From assembly GCA_963781555.1 (NCBI GenBank), contig CAWAGB010000008.1, positions 1-64,000 of the forward strand: a stretch of DNA of 64,000 nucleotides. Reading direction: 5' to 3'. The notes under the pieces are model-generated. The model ran no database searches and had not been told where the DNA came from. It saw only the letters and a list, made by a program, of their open reading frames with translations. A program made the translations under genes and the position numbers. Source of the stretch: JAICQM01 sp963781555 (GTDB lineage Bacteria > Chloroflexota > Limnocylindria > QHBO01). Below are positions 32,971 through 43,946 of this stretch, piece after piece (positions within the stretch are counted from its first letter, which is position 1; every line of letters begins with the position of its first letter).

Positions 32971-33681
32971 ATGGTCTCGAGCGACCGGTGGGTATGCCGG
33001 CAGTGCTTCGCCGACAACGAGGGTGACGCCACGCATTGCTCCCGATGCGGGCTGGCGCGCTTCGCCGGCGTCGGCCCGGCAGGCGGCGCAACCGCCGCCG
33101 CCGACCCGGCTCTTCCGGGCGACCCGGCTGTTCCAGGGGACCCGTCCTTGCCCGGCGGTACGCCCGTGCCCCAGTGGACACCGCCGCCGGCCCCGAGCAA
33201 GCCACTCTGGCAGCGCCTAGTCAGGTTCTGGTGGGTCGGTGTCATTGCGGCCGTCGTGATCGGCGGCCTGATCTTCAACGCGCGTCGCGACGACAGCGGC
33301 CAGATCACGGACGGCGGAACCCTGCAGGTCAACGACCTCCGCGTCGGCGACTGCTTCAATACGGACGCGTCCGAGGACGTCGACAACGTCGATGCCGTCC
33401 CCTGCGCCGAGCCGCACGCCTACGAGCTCTTCCACATCTTCACGATGGCGGACAGCGGCGGCTACCCGACCGACACCCAGTTCACCAGCGAGACCGCAAC
33501 CGCCTGCCGGCCGGCCTTCGCGGAGTACGTGGGGATGTCCTACGACGACTCTGCGCTCTACGTCACGACCCTCACCCCAACCGAGGACGGCTGGAATGAC
33601 GGCGACCACGCCGTCCAATGCGTCCTTCACGAGCGGGACAAATCGAAGATCACGGGCAGCCAGCGCGGCGCCAACCGCTAG
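32971..33681 (+). CDS. Zinc-ribbon and septum-formation-domain membrane protein
   Basis: 236 residues from the ATG at 32971, preceded by GGAGGA. A zinc ribbon (CRQCFADNEGDATHCSRCG, about 9-27), a Pro-rich linker, one TM helix (about 87-107), then an extracytoplasmic domain with LRVGDCFNTD, VDAVPCAEPHAYELF and CRPAFAEYVG, matching the Septum_form-type domain of actinobacteria and relatives. Paired cysteines outside probably form disulfides. Exact role unknown. Confidence 0.75.
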   Translation: MVSSDRWVCRQCFADNEGDATHCSRCGLARFAGVGPAGGATAAADPALPGDPAVPGDPSLPGGTPVPQWTPPPAPSKPLWQRLVRFWWVGVIAAVVIGGLIFNARRDDSGQITDGGTLQVNDLRVGDCFNTDASEDVDNVDAVPCAEPHAYELFHIFTMADSGGYPTDTQFTSETATACRPAFAEYVGMSYDDSALYVTTLTPTEDGWNDGDHAVQCVLHERDKSKITGSQRGANR

Positions 33682-33692
33682 CTCGCGAACCG

Positions 33693-34094
33693 ATGTCGTA
33701 CGAGGCCAATCCTCGGGTCGATGCCTACCTCGACGCCCTCCCAGCGTGGCAGCGTTCCGTCTGCCAGCGCGTGCGCGATATCGTCCACGCCGCCGACCCG
33801 GCGGTGGTCGAGACGATCAAGCGCACGGTGCAGCCGTACTTCGTCCTGGACGGCAACATCTGCGCGCTGCTGGCCGCCCGGGACCACGTCAACGTCTTCG
33901 TCTACGACGGTGGCATCGTCCCCGACCCGCATGGGCTCATCACCGCCGGCCACGACAATCAGACGGCGCGGACCATCGGGTTCCGGGAAGGTGAGCGGAT
34001 CGATGAGGAGGCGCTGCTCGCCTTCTTCCGGCAGATCATCGCCAACAACCGCGCGGGCGGGTGGCGGAAGCTCAAGCGCGAGGGCGGAGCCTGA
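33693..34094 (+). CDS. DUF1801 domain protein
   Basis: 133 residues. Compact alpha/beta protein of the YdhG/DUF1801 type: VDAYLDALPAWQRSVCQRVRDIV near the start, AADPAVVETIKRTVQPYF, then strands ICALLAARDHVNVFVYDGG. Members are small soluble proteins of unknown activity, sometimes linked to iron chaperone-like roles. ATG at 33693. It ends just before the tRNA-Thr gene on the other strand. Confidence 0.75.
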   Translation: MSYEANPRVDAYLDALPAWQRSVCQRVRDIVHAADPAVVETIKRTVQPYFVLDGNICALLAARDHVNVFVYDGGIVPDPHGLITAGHDNQTARTIGFREGERIDEEALLAFFRQIIANNRAGGWRKLKREGGA

Positions 34095-34098
34095 AGGC

Positions 34099-34173
34099 TG
34101 GAGCCGAAGGTGGGATTCGAACCCACGACCGTCGGTTTACGAAACCGATGCTCTACCCCTGAGCTACTTCGGC
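34099..34173 (-). tRNA. tRNA-Thr (anticodon CGU)
   Basis: Cloverleaf on the minus strand: acceptor GCCGAAG/CTTCGGC, D arm GCTC/GAGC, anticodon stem TCGGT/ACCGA with loop TTCGTAA, T arm GTGGG/CCCAC. The anticodon is CGT. Discriminator T and an encoded CCA (34099-34101). Confidence 0.96.
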
Positions 34174-34187
34174 CGGCGCGAGGCGCG

Positions 34188-34193
34188 ATTCTA
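34188..34193 (-). promoter_or_regulatory. -10 hexamer TAGAAT of tRNA-Thr
   Basis: Minus-strand TAGAAT, 14 nt before the tRNA 5' end. Confidence 0.5.
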
Positions 34194-34269
34194 GCAGCCG
34201 CTCCCCGCGCCGGCCACGCCGGCCCCCGGCAGGGAGCCGCCCGCCGGAGGCCGTGCGAGGACCAATGGA

Positions 34270-34794
34270 TCAGGCCGATCGGGCTCCGTGCCGGACGCGC
34301 GGGCGCGCCAGCCGCACCAGCGCCACGGCGCCGAGGGCCATGCCGGCCATGCCGATCAGCAGAGCGGCGAGCGTCCCTGATCCGAGCGGCGGCGCCCCCG
34401 GGTTGGCGGCCGCCAGCGCTGGGCCGACAGCGAGCACGATGGGCGACGTGGCCTCTAGCTCGAGGCCGGAGTGCATTGCCTCGAGCGACCAGCTGCCGGC
34501 CGTGGGCACCGTCACGGACGCCTCCCAGACCCCGGCCCCGACGTGGTGGGCGGTGGCGAGCACCGCGGCGCCGGTCGTGGCATCGGTGAGGATGAAACGG
34601 ACCGTCCCGTCACGCACCGGCGCGACGCCGTGCTGAAGGAGCGTGACCGAGACGTCGTGCGGGACGCCGGGCTCGACGCCGGAGATCGATCCTTCGTCCG
34701 GGACGACCGACGCCCAGCCGCCGGCCAGCGCCGGCACGGCGAGGAGGAGGGTCGCCAGGACGGCGAGAGGAAATGCGAGGCGGGTACGGTGCAT
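34270..34794 (-). CDS. Secreted, C-terminally anchored beta-domain protein (YtkA-like)
   Basis: 174 residues. Signal peptide (about 1-25, ends PALAGG), an Ig-like beta domain with VEPGVPHDVSVTLLQHGVAPVRDGTVRFILTD-type strands and GVWEASVTVPTAGSWSLE, as in YtkA/CopC-like domains, and a C-terminal TM helix (about 135-160) followed by arginines. Probably displayed outside the membrane. It lies downstream of the sigma/anti-sigma pair and may belong to its regulon (inference). Confidence 0.55.
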   Translation of the reverse strand: MHRTRLAFPLAVLATLLLAVPALAGGWASVVPDEGSISGVEPGVPHDVSVTLLQHGVAPVRDGTVRFILTDATTGAAVLATAHHVGAGVWEASVTVPTAGSWSLEAMHSGLELEATSPIVLAVGPALAAANPGAPPLGSGTLAALLIGMAGMALGAVALVRLARPRVRHGARSA

Positions 34795-34856
34795 GGAGAG
34801 GACCCCGAGTGCGTGGTGAATGCAACGGATACCCCATCGCGCCGCCCGCGGTTCCG

Positions 34857-35588
34857 TCAGCGCATCGACTCGGCGAGTGCCAGGGTGGCGTCGCGGCCCA
34901 GCGCGGACTCGATGCGGTACACCGCCCCACCCTCCGCCCAGACCAGCGTGTCGCCGACCAGGCGCGACCGCTCGGTCGCGCCGGCCGCCCCGACGCGATA
35001 GCGGAGCAGGTGCCGCTCGCCTGAGATCCAGTACCCCGGATGCCCCCGCACGGTGAGCGGCTCGACGGTCACGTCGAACTCGGTCACCAGCTTCTCCATC
35101 ATCTCTGGCTCGATCTCGCCGGACAGCGCCATCACCAGCAGCCCGATCTCCGACTCGCCGGTTGCGGGCAGTGCGTCGCGCGCCGCCCAGACCTGGGAGA
35201 CGCGGCGTCCATCGGTCGAGCGGTAGACCTCGTCGGCCGGACCGAGGTCCGCCGGTGCCAGCAGCGGGACCCGGAGGGACGGGTCGTCGGCCGTGGTCGC
35301 CGACCCGAGCGCCAGGCGCACCGCCAGCGGCGTGTCGGAAACGTTCGCGCTCGGCAGCGCCTCGACGAACAGGATGCGTAACGGCCCGATGCCCAACGCC
35401 GCGGCACCCAGCGCCGCGCCGGCGAGGATTAGCGTCGCGATCGCCGCAGCAATCAGCGCGAGCCGTACGCGCGACCTGCGACCCGTCGTCGTCGCGCCGG
35501 TCCAGCGCAGCGCCGGTGTGGGCGGGAAGGCGAAGTCGGCGCGGGCGTCGGTGAGCAGGCGGTCGAGCGGGTCGTGCGGGTCAGACAT
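34857..35588 (-). CDS. Putative anti-sigma factor-like membrane protein
   Basis: 243 residues from the ATG at 35588, which overlaps the sigma-factor stop by 8 bp. A short cytoplasmic N-terminus (about 1-38, MSDPHDPLDRLLTDARADF) is followed by one TM helix (about 40-65) and an extracytoplasmic domain of about 175 residues. No zinc anti-sigma HxxxC motif is visible, so the call rests on gene order and topology. It probably holds or modulates the adjacent sigma factor. Confidence 0.55.
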   Translation of the reverse strand: MSDPHDPLDRLLTDARADFAFPPTPALRWTGATTTGRRSRVRLALIAAAIATLILAGAALGAAALGIGPLRILFVEALPSANVSDTPLAVRLALGSATTADDPSLRVPLLAPADLGPADEVYRSTDGRRVSQVWAARDALPATGESEIGLLVMALSGEIEPEMMEKLVTEFDVTVEPLTVRGHPGYWISGERHLLRYRVGAAGATERSRLVGDTLVWAEGGAVYRIESALGRDATLALAESMR

Positions 35589-36162
35589 CGGTAACTCCCT
35601 CGTCCGCCAGGATGCGGCGCAGGCGCTCGCGGGCACGGGCGAGGCGCGACTTGACCGTCCCACGCGCGATACCCAGGAGCGAGGCCGTCTCCGCCTCGCC
35701 CAGGTCGGCGAAGTAGCGGCACTGGATGATCACGCGATCCATGCCGGGCAGCGCCTCCACCGCGGCCAGGACGGCACGCCGCCGCTCCGCGTCCCCGGCC
35801 ACGCGTTCCGCGGACGGCCCGGACCGGTCTGCGGCGACGTGCTCATCCGCGACCCGCTGCCATGCCGCCACCCGACGCCGGTCCGCGCGGCCAAGGTTGC
35901 GCGCGCGATTGCCGACGATGGCGAGCAGCCACGGGCGGAACGGATCGCCGGTGCGGAACCGACCGAGCGAGCGATGCACGTTGATGAATGCCTCCTGGGT
36001 CGCGTCGTGCGCACGATCCGCGTCGCGAAGGATCAGCCACGCGGCGCGAAAGGCCACCTCGGCGTGCCGCTGCACGAGCTCGGCGAACGCCGGCTCGTCA
36101 CCGGACGTGGCGCGCGCGATCAGCTCGCCATCGGCGAGTGCGGCAGGTGGACGGCTCTCCAC
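35581..36162 (-). CDS. RNA polymerase sigma factor, ECF (sigma-70 family)
   Basis: About 193 residues from GTG at 36162. Region 2 contains FAELVQRHAEVAFRAAWLILRDADRAHDATQEAFINV and RPWLLAIVGNRARN; region 4 includes MDRVIIQCRYFADLGEAETASLLGIARGTVKSRLARARERL. A standard ECF factor. A TAGGGT hexamer lies 7 nt before this GTG; GTG at 36171 would overlap the hexamer. Translationally coupled to the anti-sigma-like gene. Confidence 0.9.
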   Translation of the reverse strand: MESRPPAALADGELIARATSGDEPAFAELVQRHAEVAFRAAWLILRDADRAHDATQEAFINVHRSLGRFRTGDPFRPWLLAIVGNRARNLGRADRRRVAAWQRVADEHVAADRSGPSAERVAGDAERRRAVLAAVEALPGMDRVIIQCRYFADLGEAETASLLGIARGTVKSRLARARERLRRILADEGVTDV

Positions 36163-36199
36163 TGTGCTCACCCTACCCCGCGCCGGTCGGAGCGGTTCC

Positions 36200-37045
36200 C
36201 TAGTCCGCGTCCCGCGGGTCAGCCGGCACCGTAGCACCCGCCTCCGGCCGCAGCCAGCCGTGAAGCAGCTCGTCGTGGAAGAGCCGCTCCGCGGTTGGGG
36301 CGCCTCGCGGGACCGGCGCCATGGGCGCCTTGCCCTTGGCGGCAAGGACGTAATAGGCGCACACATCGGTCAATGGGCAGAGGCCGCAGATGGGCCGCGG
36401 GGCGCGGCAGGTGTCGCGGCCGTGACGGATGGTCTCGACGTGGAAGGCGTACATCTCCTCGGGTGCCAGCGCACCCTCCAGCAGGTCGTGGGCGCGATCG
36501 AGCGGAGTGCGCGGCGGCAGCATGCCGAGCCGCGACGCGACGCGATGGACGTGGGTGTCGACCGGCATGGCCGGCCGGCCGAAGTTGAAGAGCAGGATGA
36601 TCGAGGCCGTCTTGCGGCCGATCCCCGGCAGGCTCGTCAGCCAGCCCCGCGCGCGCTCGAGCTCCCACTCCCCGAGGAAGGCCAGGTCCCAGGTGCCGTG
36701 CGTCGCCTCGTGGACCTCGGCCAGGACGTGCTGGATGCGGCGTGACTTGGTCGGCGCCAGGCCGCCGGGGCGAATGACGTCCTCCAGCTCGTCGGTGGGC
36801 GCGCGTAGCACGTCGTCCCAGCTGGCGTAGCGGGCGCGGAGCGCGGTGAAGGCGCGGAACGAGTTGGTGTCGGCGGTGTTCTGCGACAGGATGGTCAGCA
36901 CCAGCTCACTGATCGTCTCGACCCGCGGCCCGTCCCACGTCGGGTGGTCGTAGCGTTCGCCCAGGCGCTCGAGAACGACGTCCGCCAGGGCGCGCCGCTT
37001 CCGCCGGTCGGCGGCCAGCTTCTGCGGGCTGGGCTTCTTGGCCAC
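36200..37045 (-). CDS. nth: Endonuclease III-like DNA glycosylase
   Basis: 281 residues from GTG at 37045. Base-excision repair enzyme for oxidised pyrimidines. Helix-hairpin-helix LPGIGRKTASIILLF with the catalytic Lys, the catalytic Asp in MPVDTHVHRVASRLG, and a 4Fe-4S cluster motif C-x6-C-x2-C-x5-C (CRAPRPICGLCPLTDVC). About 65 residues longer than E. coli Nth, mostly at the ends. The glycerate kinase gene lies 13 bp upstream. Confidence 0.92.
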   Translation of the reverse strand: MAKKPSPQKLAADRRKRRALADVVLERLGERYDHPTWDGPRVETISELVLTILSQNTADTNSFRAFTALRARYASWDDVLRAPTDELEDVIRPGGLAPTKSRRIQHVLAEVHEATHGTWDLAFLGEWELERARGWLTSLPGIGRKTASIILLFNFGRPAMPVDTHVHRVASRLGMLPPRTPLDRAHDLLEGALAPEEMYAFHVETIRHGRDTCRAPRPICGLCPLTDVCAYYVLAAKGKAPMAPVPRGAPTAERLFHDELLHGWLRPEAGATVPADPRDAD

Positions 37046-37058
37046 GGACCGATGCGCC

Positions 37059-38238
37059 CTACGGGCGCGCGAGCTCCATGCCGATGCCGATCGCGCGCGC
37101 CAGGCGCGCGGCCGCGTTGGCCACCAGGCGCTCGGTGTCGGCCATTGCGGCGGCAAGCTCCACCGGTCCGTCGGCGATGGGCTGCACCAGGGAGATCGCC
37201 GTCGCGGCGTCGAGCGCCTCGGCACCTTCCCCCAGGGCCCCGGTCAGCAGCACGACCGGGGTACGCCGCGCGCTCGCGAGGGTCGCGACGCCCATCGCCG
37301 CCTTGCCCGAGAGGGTCTGTCCGTCGGCGCGTCCCTCGCCGGTGATGACGAGGTCGGCGGCCTCGAGGGCGGCGGCGAGGCCAACCAGCTCGGCGACGAC
37401 CTCGACCCCGGGACGCACGACGGCGCGGGTGAAGCCCAGGAAGGCGGCCGTCGTCCCGCCCGCTGCCCCGGCACCCGGCAGGTCGGCCACGAGGCGACCG
37501 GTGGCCGCCTCGATGGCACGGCCGTACGTCGCCAGCGCCGCGTCGAGCTCGGCCACGGTGGCCGGATCGGCGCCCTTCTGGGGGCCGTAGGTCGCGGACG
37601 CGCCGCGCGGCCCGCAGAGCGGGTTGGTCACGTCGCTGGCGATCACGAGCTGCACGCTCGCCAGCCGCGGGTCGAGGCCCGCCGTGTCGATGCCGGCGAG
37701 GTCGGCCAGCGCCGCGCCGCCCTCGGGCAGCTCGGAGCCGTCCGCCGCGAGGAACCGCGCCCCCAACGCCCGCAGGATCCCCGTGCCGCCGTCGTTCGTG
37801 GCGCTCCCTCCGAGGCCGATGGTGATGCGCTCCACGCCTGCATCCAGCGCCGCCTGCAGCACATCCCCGGTGCCGCGCGTCGATGCACGACGGACGCTCG
37901 CCGGCGTGCGCTCGCCCGGCTGCCAGGTGAGCGAGGCCGGAGGCGGCGGCCATCTCGACGAACGCGGCGCGGCCACTGTCCACGAGCAACCAGGTCGCCT
38001 CCACGCGGCGGCCCAGCGCATCGGTCGTTTGGACGGTGCGCGGCTCCGCACCCTCGCCGAGAGCTTCGCGCACCGCGGCAAGCGTCCCCTCGCCCCCGTC
38101 CGCCATCGGTCGTCGGTCGATCGTGTCGTTCGGACGCACCCGCGCCCAGCCGTCGCCGATCGCGCGCGCCACGCCCACCGAGTCCAGCGCCCCGCCATAC
38201 GAGTCGGGCGCTACGAGGATGGTAAGCGGCTGCGGCAC
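37059..38238 (-). CDS. Glycerate kinase (one-base frameshift)
   Basis: Phosphorylates D-glycerate. The N-terminal third is read from GTG at 38238 (PQPLTILVAPDSYGGALDS, PMADGGEGTLAAV, FVEMAAASGLAHL) and the rest in another frame (STRGTGDVLQAALDAG, GLGGSATNDGGTG, SDVTNPLCGPRGA, GEGRADGQTLSGK). The frames join if one base near 37923-37924 is dropped: the sequence CTGGCAG should read CTG CAG. All family motifs are present, so either the frameshift is a sequence error or the gene has just been lost. Start 6 nt after TATCAT. Confidence 0.85.
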
Positions 38239-38244
38239 CCCCGG

Positions 38245-38250
38245 ATGATA
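38245..38250 (-). promoter_or_regulatory. -10-like hexamer TATCAT, leaderless GTG start
   Basis: Minus-strand TATCAT, 6 nt before the glycerate kinase GTG at 38238. Confidence 0.45.
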
Positions 38251-38334
38251 GGGGAGGCCCGGGGCTTCGAGATTGAGATCCGGGCGGCAGATGCCGCCTT
38301 GGCCATCCATTGGTCAGGGCCTAGTTGACAGGCG

Positions 38335-38483
38335 TAGGGTAGATTGGAGCCTCGCAAGGGGGCGAACGGCGTCACCGGCGAGCGGAAGATCGGCCCGTCC
38401 CTCCCGATCGGCTCCCGAGCGTGTCCCAATGAATCACCCTCTGCGCCAACGAGCAGCCCCCGCGGCGGCATCACGCTAACCTG
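38335..38483 (+). promoter_or_regulatory. Leader of the EAL gene with a possible three-way-junction RNA
   Basis: TAGGGT/TAGATT -10-like hexamers (38335-38345) would give a leader of about 130 nt. Within it GGAGC/GCTCC (38346-38350 with 38411-38415) encloses CTCGC/GCGAG (38351-38355 with 38378-38382) and GATCGG/CCGATC (38388-38393 with 38404-38409), stacked end to end. It does not match the known c-di-GMP riboswitch sequences I can recall. In such GC-rich DNA short stems can arise by chance. Confidence 0.3.
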
Positions 38484-40569
38484 ATGCCGGGCCAGCCGCC
38501 GGCGGTCGCTCCGACCAAACGGCCTCCGAGTGCGCCACCGCGGTCGGATCTCGCCCGATTCCGGCTCACGCTGGGGTGGGCGAGCCGAAACGCGCGCCGA
38601 TTCGGGAGCGCATTGCTGCAGGGCCGGCGCCGCACGAGCCGCACCGCCGCAGAGGGTTCCGACGGCGCGCCGCCCAGCGGCCTGGGCGAGGGTGAACACC
38701 ACCCCGGCAACTTCACCGCCGACAATGTGCAGCTCGTCCTCGGGCTCGATCCCGCGCGTCTCGGACCGAAATGGTTTCTGGAACGCGTTCACCCGGACGA
38801 TCGACAGCGAGTCACCGAGGGATTGGACGGATTGCTGGCCAGCGGTCGGACCGTGCAGAAATACCGGTTCCTGCACGGGGACGGTACGTATCACTGGATC
38901 CTCGACGAGAACCTCGTGGTTGACCCGGTTGGCGATCAGCCGGCGCGCATCGTCGGCTTCCTGGCCGATGTGACCGACCAGCACCAGGTCTCAGACGAGC
39001 ACCTGCAGCTCGCGGCGGCCATCGATCAGACGACCGACGGCATCCTCCTGTGCGCGCTCGACGGCACGATCTCGTTTGCCAACGCCGCGGCGTGCGAGAT
39101 GACCGGAAGGACCATGGCCGAAATCACCGGCATGCACACCTCCGAGCTCGCGAACGAGGAGGCCCTCCGGCCACTCTACGAGGCATCGATGGGGGCGGGG
39201 TTCTCGGGCCGGCGGTGGACCGGGTCGATCACGGTGAACTGGCGAGCTGACCGAGCCTACGACCTGGACGTGGCCGTGTGGCCGCTCATGAGCGACGGCC
39301 GCGTGAGCAGCCTCGTGGTGATCCTGCGCGACGTGACCAACGAGCACGCGCTGAGCGCGAGCCTCAAGCGGCAGACCGACGAGCGCAGTGCAGTCGCCGG
39401 TGCGTTCGCGCGCCTGCGCGAGGGCGGTACGCCCGAGGCGGTTGCAGCCGCCGGCGTGCACGAGCTCATCGAGATCGAAGGCGTCGATGTCGCGATGGTG
39501 CTGAGCTTCCCCGGCGGTCCGGGCATCGTGCGAGTCGCGGCGGGAGGAGCATTCATGGGCCGCGACCCCTGGCTCCTCACTGACGGCTGTGGCGAGTACC
39601 TGCGCCGCAGGCTAGAGGCGGGCCGGACCCTCGAGGACTGGAGCCAGCATCGGGATGCCCACGAGCAGATGAGCTGCACGTGGGGCCAGACGGGGCTCCA
39701 GGCCATCCAGCTCGAGCCGGTGACCGTCGACGGCGCGGTGGTCGGGGGTATCGTCGTGGGGTCGATGGTGCCGAATGGCCGCGCCCGGCTGCTGGAGCTC
39801 GCGCCCCTGCTGGCCGAGTACGGGGCGATGATCGCCGCGCTGCTCGGTCCCGAGGTGACGAAGCGCCGCGAGATCGGCGATGTCCGGGGCAGGATCGAGG
39901 GCGTCCTCGCCAACGGGTCATTCCACACCGTCTTCCAGCCGGCCCTCGACATCGGCTCCCGCACGGTGGTCGGCTATGAAGCCCTCACACGGTTCGACGA
40001 TGCCACCCGCCCGGATCTGCAGTTCGCGCTGGCCCATGCGGCAGGCCTCGGACTCGAGCTCGAGGCTGCGACCCTATCGGCGGCGATGGCGGCGAGCACC
40101 TCGCTTCCGGCGCACTGCTGGCTCAGCCTCAACGCAAGCCCCGAGCTGATCCTGGAGCACGACGTCCTGGCGAATCTCCTCGCCGACCGCGGCGACCGCG
40201 GTATCGTGCTGGAGGTTACCGAGCACGCCGTGGTCGATGACTACGAGGCGCTCCGGCACGCGGTCACGGCGATCGGCGGCGGCGTCCTGATCGCGGTCGA
40301 CGACGCCGGGGCTGGCTTCGCCTCCCTGCGACATGTCATCGAGTTGCGGCCGGACTTCGTGAAGCTGGACATCGGGCTCATCCGGGGAATCGACGCCGAC
40401 GACGCTCGCCAGGCACTCGTTGCCGGCATGGTCCACTTCGCCACCGTATCCGGCTGCAGCCTGCTGGCCGAAGGTATCGAGACGGAGGCGGAGCTGGAGG
40501 CGTTGAAGAGCCTCGGCATCGGGCTGGGGCAGGGATTCCTGCTCGGCCGTCCCGGGCTCGCTCCGCTGC

Positions 40570-40580
<11 letters not shown>
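38484..40580 (+). CDS. PAS-PAS-GAF-EAL protein, probable c-di-GMP phosphodiesterase
   Basis: 698 residues. Basic, Pro-rich N-terminus, PAS (about 75-168, FLERVHPDDRQRV), PAS (about 172-290, AIDQTTDGILLCALDG), GAF-like region (about 300-455), then EAL (about 465-695). EAL motifs: GYEALTRF, NASPELIL, LEVTEHA, DDAGAGFASL, DFVKLD, LAEGIETE and GLGQGFLLGRP. The metal and catalytic residues look present, but the usual DDFGTGYSSL reads DDAGAGFASL. No TM helix, so cytoplasmic. The end overlaps the next gene tail-to-tail by 11 bp. A counterpart to the GGDEF protein at 1-2088. Confidence 0.9.
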
Positions 40581-42551
<1,971 letters not shown>

Positions 42552-42552
<1 letters not shown>

Positions 42553-43787
42553 CAGTCCTTGGCGCGCATCGCGCGCCACCGGGCGGCGAGGTACGGCTTG
42601 AGCTCCTCGAACTCGCGCGCCTGCTCGTCGATCACCCGCTCGGCCTGGTCGGTGGTCATCTCCAGGGTCTGGGTGATGAAGCCGGCGGTACGCCCGAAGT
42701 AGAGCGGCGTGAGGGCCGCCAGCAACCGCTCGCGGTCCGCCCCCGGCCGGTGAAATGCGACGAGGGTGTCGTACAGGCAGCGCACCCACAGCTCGGCCGG
42801 GAAGTGGAAGCTGGTTGGATCCTCGGACAGGTCGAGCGCCATGACGCGTTCGAGCTGTTCCTCGCTCAGCATCTCGGCCCAGGTATCGCGCTGGGTGAGC
42901 CGCGCCGCGTCGAGGTTGTCGATGAGCTTGGCGTGGTTGACGCTGATCTCCTCGGGCGCCACAACGCGCTCGAAGCCGTACTCGGGGATCGGATGCGAGC
43001 CGCGCACGCGGAGCCATCGATCCTCGTAGGTCCCGGCCAGCTTGAAGAGGGTGCCGACCACCTGTCGGAACATGGGTCCGAGGTCGGAGGCGGGATCCTT
43101 GGCGTCGTGAATCTTTGCGCCCAGGCGCGCCTGGCAGACGGCAAAGCCCTCGTTGATGGCGCTGTGCGTCATCCAGATGTCGATCCCGAACCGAGCTGTC
43201 AGGTCGTCGAAGGTGTCGAGCTCGAGGTAGCGGCTGACGAGGTCGCCACTCACTGCGAAGTCGCCGCCGATGGGCTGGCGGATGCGCTGCCCGTACAGGG
43301 CGCGGGTCAGCGGATAGGCGATGTTGTTGGTGATGGTGCCGTCGTACTTGTAGCGCGCGTACATGGGGGCGACGAAGTCGTAGCCGCCCTTGAGGATCGG
43401 TCCGGCAAGCAGCTCAACCCACTCCGGGACGATGGAGCGCAGGTCGGAGTCGACCATCACCATCGCCTTGACCCGCAGCTCGCGCGCCACTTCGAACAGG
43501 GCGCGCACGGCCGTTCCCTTCCCGCTGGTCCCGTGGTAGCTGAAGCTGATGCGCTGCAGCTTGTGGCGCGGACTGACGAGGATGATCTTCTCGATGTAGT
43601 CGGGGCTCTCCGTGCTCACCGCCACCCGAGGGGTGTCATCCGGCGACCCGCCGTCGGAGTTGACGAGAATCGGCTTCAGGTCCGGGAAGTACTGGACCAT
43701 GCCAGCCGTCGCAGCGCGCACGACATAGCCGATGGTTTCGGCATTGCCGAAGCTCGGTATCCCCACCATCAGGTCGGCACTGCCCAC
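42552..43787 (-). CDS. GT-A glycosyltransferase, possibly glucosylglycerate-type
   Basis: 411 residues from GTG at 43787. Starts with the GT-A nucleotide-sugar fold, MVGIPSFGNAETIGYVVRA, then ILVNSDGGSPDDT, HGTSGKGTAVRALFEVA, MVDSDLRSIVPEW (DxD) and PIGGDFAVSGDL. The long C-terminal half is helical. It resembles the GpgS/glucosylglycerate or mannosylglycerate synthase group rather than cell-wall transferases. Directly coupled by TGATG to the GpgS fusion gene, so probably in the same solute pathway. The acceptor is uncertain. Confidence 0.75.
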
Positions 43788-43946
43788 CCGGCGGACCTCG
43801 GCGAGGCCCTGCTCGTCAAGCGCCGAGCCGGGTCGGGCCGATGTATTGGACGTCAGGGGAAGGGCCTCCTCGCAGACTGCTCGCGGCGTGCGCTCGGGGT
43901 GCGAGAAAGGGTAGCACGCACGCTCGGACGAGCGGCGCGCGACGGA

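Noticed and set aside
38325..38330. TTGACA before the EAL gene as a -35 box
   Set aside because: The nearest -10-like hexamers are only 4-9 bp downstream, too close for a standard spacer, and no hexamer fits at 16-18 bp.
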